Source: Tetrahymena elliotti 4EA (lineage: Eukaryota; Ciliophora; Oligohymenophorea; Hymenostomatida; Tetrahymenidae). Taken from it: a stretch of DNA of 64,000 bases. Below, one piece after another: positions 49,378 through 62,396 of the stretch; the first letter of the stretch is position 1; every line of letters begins with the position of its first letter. The translations under genes were made by a program, and so were the position numbers. The DNA is taken from positions 1,089,728-1,153,727 of the forward strand of contig JH720315.1 of the NCBI GenBank assembly GCA_000231825.2, in the 5' to 3' direction. Under the pieces are notes generated by a model. That model did not search any database and was not told the origin of the DNA. It worked only from the letters and a program-made list of their open reading frames with translations.

Positions 49378-52300
49378 ATGATGTTGCTTAACGCCTCTAA
49401 GAATAATAGTTAGAAAATCATTAAGGCACTTAAAAATAATTTAAATGTTTTGCAAGCTTAGTCAAGTTAGAGCATGAAATACAATTTTTGCACTAAGAAC
49501 AACAACTAAAACCTAGCAGATAGATAGAATATTTAAGTGAAAATGTAGGAAGTATAAAAGATTGACTAATAAATGCAACAAAAGTTGTTAGAGTTAGAGA
49601 AGAAGATAATAGCTAATCAGTTTGATGAAAAGAAATTTGTCGTTTAATTTTAATCTCTTTTCAATAACTACAACTTAAACAAGGAAGAGCAAGCGACTAA
49701 ATTGATAAATTAACTTAAAATTTCAATTGATTTTGTGCAAAAATTATAGACAATTGTTGGAGTTATTGATAAAGCTGCTAAATACAACATATTTTTATCA
49801 TAAGAATTTGAAATAAAACTGCTTAATCATGGTTTGAGTTTGATAAATAACTAAAAATATTACAATATAAAAAGTGATGAAGGTGATTTAATTAGAGCAC
49901 TAACATTAGTTGCTGGTTTAAAGAAAATAAGACACTTCAGTTTTTATGAAAGCATTATTGATATTATCAAAAAAGAAGATATCTCCAAGAAGAATTTACT
50001 TACAATTATAGAGACTGTTACTTACAATAAATTGCTTCCCTAATTAAAAAATGGAAATGAAATCACAGAGTGCCTTGTTAAATTAGCTTAATTGACTCCA
50101 AATGATTTAGAAATCTTTTCTCCTTTATCAAATTTGATTTGTTATTACTTAAAGAACAAATAAACTATTAATTTTTTCAGTTAAAACACTAAACTGCTAA
50201 CTAGTACTGAGCTTATTTTTAAAAGCATTCATAATTGCTTGTTCTCTCTTCTCTCTTAGTAAAATCCTGACAAGCTCGATGTCTTCTTAATTGCAGAAAT
50301 TCAAAATCACTTAGAAATGTTTGCCAAATTATCTTAAAAAGAAGAAGTCCTATTCATCTAAAAAAAATTCAACACTTTATTTAACTAATACATGGCCAGA
50401 AACTTTGCCTAAAAGCAGTATTATGACTATCAAAAGGTCTTGAGATATGTCAAAAAATTCATAGCAGCTCCTCCAATTGTATTAAATCCCATCATAATCA
50501 AGCTAATTGGATAAACTTACCAATCTGTCAACCCTACAAATATCTCAGAAATAGTTCCCTTCCTCTATTTTCTCTCTAAGACAGTCTAAAATTTCAAAGT
50601 ACCCTATGAAAGGTAGATTTTTTTTTTTACTTTGTTCATATCATTTAAATAAAACCAATAAATTTTATTGAATTAGTTTAAAATAAATTAAAAAATTAAA
50701 ATATTTCAGAGAAATAATAGAAAAAACATGAATTAAAGAAATAGAATGAATTTTTGAAAAGGTTTTTTAAAAAAAAGAAAAAGTAAAAAACACGAATTAG
50801 AAAAAAAAATGAATTTTATCAATGATAAAATAATAATAAGATTAATTATATTGGCTTTCTTTTAAGAAGATCAAAATAACACAAAAATCTTAAACTCTTC
50901 TAAACTATATATTGACGGAATTTATTCCAAAAAAATATTTTAATGATATAATAATCAAAATATGAATTCAACATAGAGAATAAATTTCAAAATTATAAAA
51001 TAGATTAAATGAGAGAATAAAATTTAATTCATTCATATTAAATAACTACGAACATAATTCAAAGGTTAAGAGTTAAATATATGAATGAAACTAACAGAAT
51101 TAATATGTGAAATAGTTGAAATCATTCTTTAGAAAAATTTAATAAATAAAAAATATTTTAATCAATTGTTTTTGTTAATAAAGCTAATAGATTATTGAGA
51201 AGAATTTGTAGTAAGAAAAAAACATAATTATGTTGAGCAAGTTGATGGAAATTTATGCTACTACTCATTACTCAAACGATTAGAATATTCAGGATTTAGA
51301 GTAGAGAATAATTTAGTTAAGCAGTTTTAGTGCTAATCCCACTTCTCCTTTGCTAATTTTATTTTAGTCCTTAGCAAATATGCATAGAGGTTAAACTAAG
51401 TCTCTTCGTTATATTGTTGATTATTTCAAATATCCTGGAGTTTTAAATAAAATTGAATTCTTTGATTTGATTGTCAAATTTATTCCTTCTTTGGCTATCA
51501 AAACAAAAGAACTCTATAAATTTACTACAAATATGGGATTCCAATCTTAAACTAATTTATTTGATGAATCAAACAGAATCGATTTAGACTTCTAAAACAG
51601 TAATATTTTATTTAAATTTTTATGTTTTCTTAAAAAGAATAAATAAATAAATATACTTTTAATCTTAAAAGGCTTGGAAGAATTATGGGATAAAGTTGAG
51701 TCTTTGGTGATTTCAAGAATAGATGAAATTTATTATGATAAATATCCTACTCTTTTGTTGCATTTTATGTATGCAAATTTAATGAAGAATAAATACAAAC
51801 GTATATTCTTCATTCTTTAATAGAGAGTCACTTAATATTTAGATAAATATACTCCTAAATAAGTAAGTGAAATTATCTATTCATATGCTAGAATGCATGA
51901 AAAGAATAATGAGCTATTCTTTAAATCAATCCCAATTATTTTAAAGAACATTGATTCATTCAACACTATAGAGTTAATTAATATTTATTGGGGATATGCT
52001 AATGTCCGTATTTATGATGATTAGCTTTGCACTGCTTTAGAAGAGAGTATTATGAAGGAATCATCTAAGGTCAATCCAGAAGGATATATCTAATTTTTCC
52101 ATGCTATTGGTATTTTTGGTAGACAAGTTTAACCTAATACAAAACTTGATGATTTTATTCGCTCTAAAATCTACAATCTTGATTAAATGAAATTGAACGT
52201 CCAATAATAATTTGCTTTAGCATACGCTATTTTGCTCTTTAGCAACAGAAGCTAATACTCTCTCTTTTGGGAAAATATTATTAATCTTGTTTTGTAGAAT

Positions 52301-53078
52301 CAATCAAATTTCATTTCAAGTCCTCTCTATATGAATTACCTCTATCAAATTTATATCCATCTTAGATATTCTGATTCTATTTTCCTTCCTTGTATGCAAC
52401 TCCTCCTTTAAGTCCTTATTAAAAATAAAGATACTCTTATTCGCTTCTATAAAGTCAATAAAAGATACACTAGCTCTGATCTTGAGAAAAAAATTACTTA
52501 AGTCATAGATCAAAAAATTGCAGCTCCTTAAAACGATCAAAAAGTCTTTGTAGTCTAAATCAAAGTAATTTAATCTTAATATAATTCCTCTATTTTAATT
52601 CCCTAAAATATTTATTCTTTAAAAACATCAAAAAATATTTAAAAAATCAAATTTAAAAACAAAAAAGTTTGAATTTAAAGTTTATATTTGAAGTTTTATA
52701 ATATATTTTTAAAATTTAAAATAGAATGATATTCCATTAATATTCTATGATGACTTAAGAGAGCTTGAGTAGAATCCTAAATTCCCTGAATATGAATTGA
52801 TAATACCTTACACTTTGGATTGCAGAAAGGGAGCTTTATGCTTTGAAGTAAATGGTCCTTAACATTATTTAACTGATATAAAAAATGAATCTAGATTGGA
52901 TGGAGTTACACTGCTAAAGAAAAACTTTTTGGAGTAACTAGGATTCAAGTACATAGAAATAAAATATACAGAATTTGTTCCAGGAATAGTGAAAGAAGAT
53001 AGTTTGCTTGCATAAAAAGTAATGGATATCATAAAAGACTAAATGCAAAGCGTGCAGAGCAAAAAAGAATAAGAATGA
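49378..53078 (+). CDS. RAP-domain protein, probably mitochondrial
   Basis: This 965-residue protein has four exons: 49378-50612, 51184-51599, 51672-52564 and 52725-53078, with phases 2, 1 and 0 that agree. A TGA lies directly before the start ATG, which fixes the 5' end. The N-terminus is basic, Ser/Asn-rich and lacks acidic residues up to about residue 45 (includes KYNFCTKN), fitting a mitochondrial presequence. Most of the protein is helical, with repeat-like leucine patterns. The last 115 residues form a RAP domain: LIFYDDLREL, then FEVNGPQHYL, then RLDGVTLLKKNFLEQLGF and YIEIKY. RAP proteins act in organellar RNA processing, stability or ribosome assembly, and the domain has a nuclease-like fold. 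The target RNA cannot be inferred. The 571-nt intron 50613-51183 is unusually long; a two-gene reading would leave the second half without a leader. Confidence 0.87.
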
Positions 53079-53390
53079 GAAAATCAAGAAATAGTTGGAA
53101 AAAATAAGTAAATTTGAGTAAAAAAGTAAGAAAGATATATAATATTTATTGTATACAATTCATAATAAATTAGTTAAGTTAATTTTTTGTTCTAAATTTA
53201 GTTTATTCGTTTTAGTGTTTCGATTTTACATTAATTTATTTTTTCTTAATTTGTTTTTTAATCTATAACTATTTTTAGAATTTTAATGTTATTTTTAGTG
53301 TTTCATAATTAATTCATTAAATCAGTTAGAATTTTTAATTGTTGTTATTATTTATAGTTCATCAAGCCAAATTATGATTGATGATCAATT
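53079..53390. other. 312-bp gap between convergent genes
   Basis: The 3' ends of the RAP gene and the Q/N-rich gene face each other here. It is AT-rich with no frame, and presumably holds both polyadenylation regions. Confidence 0.5.
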
Positions 53391-56300
53391 TCAATATTTT
53401 CTTTTGTCATATTTTTTGAGTTATGCTATTATTTCAATGTCATTGTATGCTTCCTTTAAGAAGTTTATCATAGCTAAATGAGCTTCTATGTCATGTACTT
53501 TACTTTACTCTAACCAGAAATCTGATAATTGCTTTAGGAAATACTCAAAAACTTCACCGTAATTAGGATGTTAAATTAGTAACTTAATTGTGTAGTGGTT
53601 GAATTTTTTCTTAACAATATATTTTAAGAATTTGTTTTGCATTTCATCAAAAGATTCAGAAATTTTTTTTGTTTTATTGTAATAAGAGAGAGCTGATTCA
53701 ATTTATTATTAGGAATAGCCAAATTTAGTAGGATTTTAAATGAAATTCTTGAAAGCAGTCATAATATTTTTTGCTACGTTTTTCTTTTTGTGTTTTTACA
53801 ATTACTGAATACAATGCCATTATTCAGATGTTAGATTACTTGATTTTTCAAAAGATTCTTCTTCTCCTTCTCCTTCTCCATTGTTTCTAGAAATATCTCT
53901 GTTCTGTTATCTGCTCGATTCTGAATCTTTAGAATAACCTCCATATTCTTAGTCAATTTACATGTATCTAGAATCATCTTATGGGTTCATATTTAAACCA
54001 GAGAGACACACAATATTATCTTAATTTTATTCAATTTAGGCTTATTAGCTAATTACTGATTATACAAGTAACTCATTACCTAATTTTATTCTGATTTTAG
54101 GATTTATATCATTTACAGAATCAATATCATGAGACTTATTATTGAATTAACTAAATTTTTAGATATCATCTAATTTGATATTTTTCTTATAATCCCAATC
54201 ACAGTACTTTGATTTAGCTTAATAAGTCTAGTAATTAGGTGCATGAGAATGGTCTCTCATATTTTTATCAGAAAAAATTTGATTTGTTGGATATCCAGAT
54301 TGCCTCTAAGATGGTTAGTAAATATGATTTTGACTGTTTAATATTAATAAAAAACTGATTAACATTTTTCATTTTTAAATTTAAAAAATTTGGTATTTTA
54401 GATGAATAAGTAGAATTTTCATTCATAAAACTTGAATGTAAATTAAGGAAAGTAGAATGTTTTTATTTAATTTGAAAAATACAAAAAAATTAATTAATAA
54501 ATTAGTCTTGTTAATTGATTTAGTTACATCAGAAAGAATAACAAAGATTGATCAAGGCATGAAAAAAAATAATTCGTTTTAGGGAAATAATGTAAAGTCA
54601 TAATGACTGATAAAAATATCAAATATAATTTTTAATAAAATTGCTCCTAAATTAATCTCAAAAATTGAAAATTCAAATAGATAAAGACTAGATAAATTTA
54701 CCTAGATTTGAAGTGAAGACCATTATGATTCAAAGTTAGGTTCTGTATCTTAGATTGAGTGGACTAAATAATATTTTATAGCTCGCTTTCAGTTCTTCCT
54801 CTGATATGAATTCTTTATAGAACATCTTTTCCATTTAAAAATACATAATCTGCAATATTAATCTATTATTCAGTAGGTAAGAGATGGTTTTATTTGGTGA
54901 ATATATTTGTTTCAAAAGGTTACTAGTTTTTTCTAGGTATACCTTTAATAGATAATAGTGGTTAGCGCTATTAATATTACTATTATTGTAATTACAACTA
55001 TTCTTATTATTATAATTAAGAATTAGATTAAATTATTTCTTAATGTTATTATTACTATAGACTTTGGTCAGCCATTTAATTAGAATTTTATTTAATGTCA
55101 TTGGGAAATAATTAGTTATCATAGGGGAATGGAGCAATAGGACAACATTATTTTTTATCACTAAATTAATGACAATTCAATCTATTTTCCAGATCAGATT
55201 GTATAGCAGTAGATTCTCGAGTATTATTTTACCATTGATAATTTGGATGCTATTAAAATTATTAATCAGATTGAGTGGTCTTTGTCATTTCTTGTTAACA
55301 GCAAAGTGGCTAAATTAATGAATTACCTTGCTTTTAGATTGGTTAATTATTTTAATAATCTATTTATTAGTAATGAAATGAAGGATCTACATTTGAATTC
55401 ATTTGAGAGAAATTTTAATTATTATTTTAAAACTGAGTCTAGCTATTATTTAAATCTGAATTTTCTGTGATTTTATTAAGAGATTAAGCAGCAGATTCTA
55501 TTTATAATTTGTAATTAGGTTGATGTAAAGTAGTCTATGGTAAATCTATCTCGCTATTATTGTTAACACAAGATGGGTTATCATTATCTTTTTAGAAACT
55601 AAAAAGATAATCTTCTTCTTCATGTTGGTGATCCTCTCCTCCTTGTTGATCTTGAGTGAATATGTGATTATCCTTGTATTTTTTTAATTAATTGGCGTCT
55701 TCTTCTTCTTATTGGTTATGATTGATATTATTATCATTCAAATTACACATGGCATTCTAAATTTAGCTTTTTTCAATGAGTAAATCTTTTTAATTAATTT
55801 AAAGAGGGTGATGATCCTATTTTTAGAACTCGTCTATTTTAATTAAAAAGGATTCTTCTATTTTTTCTTTATATTAAGATTATTATTATAATAATAATTA
55901 TTAATATTATTGTTATTGTAATTGTTGTTATGTTTACACAACCATTTTTTCCTGTGTAGTTTAAAACCCATTTTCTTCAAATTACATTTGATTCTGTAAA
56001 TAATTTTCTTCGTTGCCTTTTAACTAAAATAACGATTCAATTTGCTAGCTTTTTTGATAATTTTCTGCATCATTTCTTTGTTAATTGTCAAAAATATTAA
56101 AGTCATTCATTTTTTCAATATTTTAATTTTCGACAGCTTACTTTTCATCAACAATCAAAGACAAATCTTATTCTCTCTAAAAATTTATGTCATCTAGTTT
56201 TTCTTTGGTTGTTTGCCGATCTTCTTAAAAAGTAGAAGCAGCCATCAAGCTGTAATTTCCAAATTATTCAGAAATATTTCTTTCATTATTAAAGCTATTT

Positions 56301-56854
56301 TGGTTTTTTTCTTCATCACATTCATTATTACTTGATATTATCTTATTCCAGAATTAGTCAGTATCACTACTGATAAATGAATTATTTTTACAGAACTAAG
56401 GAGTCTCTGCTTAAAAGGCTTTAACATTTTTCATAGATTCATTTTCGACATCACTTGTTCTTAATTATTAATTACTCTGCTAAAGGTCCTCATTTTCATA
56501 TTATTTTCTATCTATATTTGAAGAAGGTTCTATTACCAAATAATCTAAATTATTTAGCTCTTTTTCATTAAAATGATTGGGCTTTTATAAAAATCTAGAA
56601 TTTGCTATTTGATGATGTTAGTAATAAGGTTGCTATGGACTAGCTTAACCATCTTAATATGTATTAAAATTCATATTGTCATTAAATTAAATTTTTTGTT
56701 AAACAGATTAATAGCCAATACTTTTTTCATTGCTTTCATGTTCTCTTTTGCCACTCTCTGTTGCGAACAAATATTAAGTAGAATTTATTTATATTTATGG
56801 AGATTATTTTTATAGATGTGGGCTCCCAACATCCATATATGTTTCTGATATCAT
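53391..56854 (-). CDS. Asn/Gln-rich protein with conserved C-terminal region
   Basis: Two exons (56854-54702 and 54333-53391) joined by a 368-nt phase-2 intron encode 1,031 residues. The start follows an in-frame TGA. Exon 1 is 717 codons without a TGA, although most Gln are TAA or TAG. Residues 1-730 are low-complexity, with Asn, Gln, Ser and His runs, including glutamine-dominated tracts near residues 330-350 and 640-660. The end of the protein is different: a folded-looking, basic and hydrophobic segment over about the last 150 residues (e.g. NIMTAFKNFIQ, FGYSQQQIESALSYYNK, FNHYTIKLLIQHPNYG, DIEAHLAMINFLKEAY). I do not recognise this as a named domain. Low-complexity N/Q tracts are common in ciliate regulatory and RNA-binding proteins and can drive condensates; that is inference. 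Exon 2 alone could be read as a 324-residue gene from an ATG at 54365, but the splice is canonical. Confidence 0.75.
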
Positions 56855-58940
56855 TTTTCAATCAATATATAAGATGGATCAATGCACAATTAACCAATAA
56901 ATTAACAAGTGTCAAATATAATAAATTTACTAGTTACTTTGAATATAAAATTTAAATTTATTAACTTTGTTTGTATTTATTATGCAACAATAATGGTAAT
57001 GGACAACGATATGTAAGTAAGTAAGTAAGTAATTAGTTAGTTAGTAAGATTTGATTCAAACGAATAGTTCCTTTGCCTTTTTGGCTTAGTTGCTTCTTTG
57101 CTTATTATTTCTTTGTTTGTTTGCCTTACTTTCTTGCTAGTATTTGCTTCTAAAAAATATAGAAAACCAATTTTTTTCTTGTTTATTATAAGCAGTATTT
57201 AATTAATATATGAAGTTTTTTTCTTATATTTTTTGTTAATATTTATTTGTTTATTGATTATAAATAAAAATGTTAATACTTTTTCTAATTAATTAAATCC
57301 TTCTATTCTAAAAATAGAATCACAGCAACGTAATTAATAATTTTCCACAATTTCTTTTTTAAATCTTTAGTTCTATATTAATATCTTTTACTTTAATTGA
57401 TTCCTCTTTTATGCAAAGTTAAGTTTTAATTTAAAAGCTTCATACAATTTTTATATAGTCTTATCTTTGTTATACCCTTTTAAGCTAGTTATTAACAAGT
57501 TAATATAAAATTCAAATACCTCATAAATCAGAACCATAATATATTTTTTAAAAACTAACTAACACACGTAATCCTAATATCTATCTGTATTTCAAATTAA
57601 CAAACTCAAAATCAAATGAAATCAAATGTAATCGCTAGATTTTATTGATAATATCTTTACATTAATCAAAATATTAACAATATCAAATCTAATCAATAAT
57701 GAAAATAGACAAAAACTAAACAGTAGCAATTGTTTTTTTTGATAGACAAAAAATATAGATCTTTACTCTTTTCCTTAATTTTTAATTTACAATTAACAAA
57801 TTCATCATTTTAAATTTTCAATCATTTATTTCAACTTCAAACGATTTAAAAACCTTTTTAATAATATTTAGAATTGGTAATCATTCTAATCATATTAAAA
57901 ATTATTTTACAAATATTTTATTAATTAATAAATTAATATTAATAAGTTTGAAAAAATAAATTTAAAAGTTAAAATGACAATAGTTTTTTAATCTCCAAAA
58001 ATAAAAGATATAAAAAACCAACCTGCATTTATTAATTTTCTTCTGTAGTAGATCTTAATGAATCCCTCCAATTCTTATTTTTTGAAAATTATTATTTAAA
58101 TCATCTCTATATAAATTATACTAAATATAGATTTTTATTTATAAAATAATTTAACTATTACAACTAAATCAATTTATTTTGCAAAGATTTACAAGAAAGA
58201 ATATACAGACTCAATAATTTATTTTTTAGCCATGACTTTTAATTACACCTTAAAGAATATCTCTAATCCTGATAAATAGATATTAATACTTTTTACGAAT
58301 TAAAAATTAATAAGATGTAAGGAAAATCATTTGAATAAATAAAAAGAGAAAACTATAAAATTAGCAGCGCATTTAGTTGATATTTAACACTCTTTTTAAA
58401 AAAAATATTTTTAATGAAAAATAAATCAATCAAAACAAAAAAATTTAAAATTGAGAGATAAGAATACAAATCAAATAAAAATTTTGTTGATAAAAGCAAG
58501 GATTTTGATATTAAAATAAAAAACTAAACAAAATTGTTTAGAAAATTCTTTTTAAGAAACTTTATTTTTTTAAAATTCACCCTTAAACCAAAATTTTTTT
58601 CATTAAAAAAAGTTCTAGGTATGATATTATTTAAAAATTAATATTTAATATTTTATAAGTTAATTTTTTTTGTTTGAATGTTAAAATTAAGTAAGTGAGA
58701 AAAATCAGGTTAATAATCAAATCAATTTAAATAAAAAATAAACATCTATTTCAAAACAAAAAAAATGATATTATAGAATTTCAGAATTAACAATTTATTT
58801 GATGTAAAACATATTTAACCAACTATTTGTATTTTATAAATGTTTTTTTTAATTTTAATAATAGCTTTAGTAATATGATCCTAGCTTATTCACATAACTT
58901 CATCTCTAGCTAAAGTAACCATTTTTATAATTTTTTATAT
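56855..58940. other. 2.1-kb AT-rich spacer
   Basis: It lies between the starts of the Q/N-rich gene (leftward) and the right-hand LRR gene (rightward). It contains a tetranucleotide microsatellite at about 57013-57048. The missing 5' exons of the LRR gene may lie in its right part, but I could not define them. Confidence 0.45.
57013..57048 (+). repeat. GTAA/GTTA tetranucleotide microsatellite
   Basis: About nine head-to-tail tetranucleotides run here, first GTAA units and then GTTA units. It sits in noncoding DNA 160 bp upstream of the Q/N-rich gene's start. Confidence 0.8.
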
Positions 58941-61900
58941 ATGAATATTTTATTGATAAATAGCAAATGCTTAATCAAAGAAGAATAGCTAGTTTAATTG
59001 AAGTCCTAATTAGAAAAATGTATTCATATTTAACAGCTAGTCTTAGATCTCTAGTAACTCATCTTAATTTATCTAAAATATAATATACATTTTGGACAAC
59101 AAAATTTCTAATAAAAGGAGCTGTAAAATTTCAGATAATCAAATCAAATTGCTATTGGATGATTCTAAAGGTTTTTAAAATCTTAATGATCTCAAATTGT
59201 AGTTAAGGTATATACCACTTTCTTTAGAGTCATTTTCATAATTTAATCTATGATAAAATCATTAAAATCAAAAAAATATTTTAAATCTAGATCAAATAAA
59301 ATTTCATTTATGGGAGCATAAACTTTAGGGTTATTTATATAAAATTGCCCTTAATTGATAAATCTTGAACTTGATTTAAAGTAATTTTAAATTGAATAAT
59401 TAAATATTATAAATTGTTATTTTAACCATTAGTGGAAATGAAATTTATTCAACAGGCGCCTCTTATTTATTTAATGCTATTGGTGGAAACGTTTAGATTA
59501 AAAGCTTAAAAATTTAATTAATGTAAACATTTAGTTTATTTATGATCTTTCATTCTATTTATTTTGATTACATTTTAAATATTATTTAAATAAAAAAATT
59601 TATTCTTTTTTTAATATATTTGAAAGAAAAAATTATTTACAAAATTAAGCATTACTTTCTCTTAGTTAAGCTCTATGTAATATTGGCAGTAGCCTTTAAG
59701 TTTTAGAATTAGCATTAGGGTAAGCAACTTAAAAATCAAATTTTATTATTTCTATTTTAATTAAAGCTCTACTTTAATTGATGATGAAGGAATTAATTTA
59801 TTAGGCTAAGGATTAATTCATTGTAAAAATCTGACTACTTTAGAATTGAATTTATTGTATATTTTCTTTAGATTATTTTTATTTTCTAACTGATTCTACT
59901 TGAAATAAAAAGCTCTATCTTCTTTGATTCAAAAGGGCCACAAAGTTTAGGAACTGGTTTAAGCGAATGCAATCAAATTACAGCCTTAAAGTTAAATTTA
60001 TAGTAAATATTTTTATGATTGAGTTACTCAAAATTATAAATAAAAAAAGCATAAAATTAATTGTATTTTCTATTCTTTAATAAAGGTATTGCCAACTTGG
60101 TATTGAAAGAATTAAATTTATTTGCTAAGGTGTTAGTAATTGCAAAAAAATGAAAAAATTTGAAATAAATTTAATGTAAAAACAAATATGAATTTAAATT
60201 AGTTTAATAATTACTGAAAAAATCAATTAAAACAATAGGAATAATGCAATCTATGAGTAAGGAGCATAAAGCATTGGAGATGTTCTGAATAATTGCAATT
60301 TGCTTGAAAGTTTAGTATTAAATTTAGAGTAAAAATAAATTTTAACTAACTTTAATTTTAAATTAAAATTTCAGATAAAAATATTGCTAGTAATCATTTA
60401 ATTTTATTAAAAATAGAGCAAACAAAATAGGGGATTTAGGAGCTTTACATATTGGAAAAGGCCTGAGTGAATGCAAAAATCTTACAGATTTAAAGCTGAT
60501 ATTAAAGTTAATTTAAAAAATTTAGATTTTACTTTTTTATTATAATTTTTTCAATTTTAAACACAAAAAACCATCATTTTAATCAGCAAACAAACTAACA
60601 AATTTTTAATTTTTTAAAATATATGCAAGGCTAAATAAAATATAAATTGAAGGAGCATCTTAGATTGGCAAAGGATTAAGTAAATGCAAAGACCTTAAAT
60701 CATTAGAATTTAATATAGAGTATTACCATTAAAATATTTATTTTTAATTTTATTATAAACTTTTCTTTCTTAAAGCAGTAATTTAATTGGTGATGAAGGA
60801 GCTTGTGCTATAGGTGAAGGTCTCAGTTCTTGTATTAAAATCACTAATTTAGTTATTAATTTATGGTAAGCTATTATAGTTAAAAAAGCAAACTAAATAT
60901 TGAATTACAATTAAATCATTTTTTATTCATAGATATTTTTTATGCTTTTTTTTCGAATATTTAAAATTGTTCTATAACAGGTTAAATAAAATTGGAGAAA
61001 TAGGAATAGCTGCAATCAGTAATAGTTTCAGCTAAATTTAAGCTCTTTAAAGTTTAAAATTTTATTGTTCGTAAATTAAAAACAATTGTGCTCATTTTTT
61101 ACATTATTTTATCAAAAAAGAATGAATACTCAATCAAGTAAAAAAACATAAAATCTTGGAAAAGCATTAAAATAGTGTAATCAAATTACACTTTTAGAAC
61201 TAGATTTAGGGTAATAATATTTTATTTATACAAACTTAACCCAAGGGAAGGGTCTCAAGTAAGTACACACACCTCTTATATTTAAAAAATTTTTGTTTTG
61301 AATCCCCATAAAAAGAGAAATCACTCAAATTAAATCCAATTTTTATTTTAGAAATATTAAATTACTTGATGAAGGAGCTTTTGCTTTAGGCGAAGGGATT
61401 GGAAAATGCTGTAATCTTACAAATTTAATTTTATGTTTAAGGTAAATTAATTGTTAATTTAATTGAAATTACTATGATGAGTGCATTACTAATTCATTCA
61501 TAAAACTAATTAAAAAGAAAGAAAATTTTGAGCACAAAATTTAAATTTTATTATTTTATATATTAAGTGCAAATGAGATAGGAGATATAGGAAGTTCAAG
61601 TATAGGTTAAGGATTAAACAAATGTTCAAATATTACAAATTTAGAATTAATTTTGAGGTATTTTAATATTTTAATTTGCTATAAAAATTAATTTTATTTA
61701 TTTATTGTATTTATTTTGATACAAAAAGAACTAATAAAATTGGTGACAAAGGAGCTGTTGCCATTTGTTAAGGTATTGGGAATAATAGAAATCTAAATCA
61801 TTTGAAACTTTTAATAGGGTACATATTTTTTCTTATTTAATCATTTTTTGTTTAATTTTGTTAATTTACAGAAGCAATTTTATTACTGATTCAGGAGCTT

Positions 61901-62396
61901 CTGACATGGTAAAAAGCTTAGATAATTGCAATAAAATCAAGAGTCTATCATTTAGTATTAAGTATACCTAATTTATTTATATTATAAATCTCTTACTATT
62001 TTGTTTTTTTTTAAATATATTATTTACTTTATATTCTCATTCAATCAAACAAAGAAAAATTATAATTTTCAAGCTCATAGAAATTATTTATGCCTTCAAA
62101 TATTAAACTAGCCTTTTTAATTTCTAAATTATTTTATTGAGGAAATACAGTAAAAATTACAATTTAAAATTTAGAGAAAATTAAATTAGTGAATTAGGTG
62201 AGTTATCTATAACTAAATTTTTTTCTAGCTTAAAAGATCTGTAATTTTTAGCATGTTACATAGAGTAAAATTATTAATTGAAATACTATTTACTAAATAC
62301 TTTTGTTTAATTTAGATTTGGAGATAAAATGTTTGAATCAAAAGATATTATCAACTCACAAAATATAAATTATTTAAAACTTATAATAACGTAAAA
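58941..62396 (+). CDS. One-repeat-per-exon LRR protein, ends uncertain
   Basis: About nineteen LRR exons can be followed, near 58990-59078, 59290-59381, 59431-59524, 59660-59719, 59766-59860, 59910-60003, 60086-60176, 60236-60330, 60424-60508, 60632-60720, 60776-60867, 60981-61070, 61113-61211, 61352-61441, 61565-61657, 61725-61818, 61870-61970, 62170-62263 and 62316-62391. They follow the same pattern as the left gene, e.g. GDEGACAIGEGLSSC and GDLGALHIGKGLSECKNLTD, with phase-2 borders. The proposed start ATG (58941) leads into a first repeat (LEKCIHIQQLVLDL). The second candidate repeat, near 59150, is short and one base out of frame, and that at 59660 lacks its first half. The 5' end is therefore doubtful and may be missing a kinase-like region. 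The 3' end after 62391 is a GT donor with no clear last exon. Likely a protein-binding scaffold, or a decaying relative of the left gene. Confidence 0.6.

Noticed and set aside
50613..51183. Boundary between two genes in the RAP locus
   Set aside because: Splicing across this 571-nt intron keeps phase and yields the expected RAP protein layout (leader, helical repeats, RAP domain).
61215..61315. tRNA- or SINE-like element (GTTTTGAATCC resembles a B box)
   Set aside because: No matching A box at the right distance and no cloverleaf can be formed; it lies inside an LRR-gene intron.
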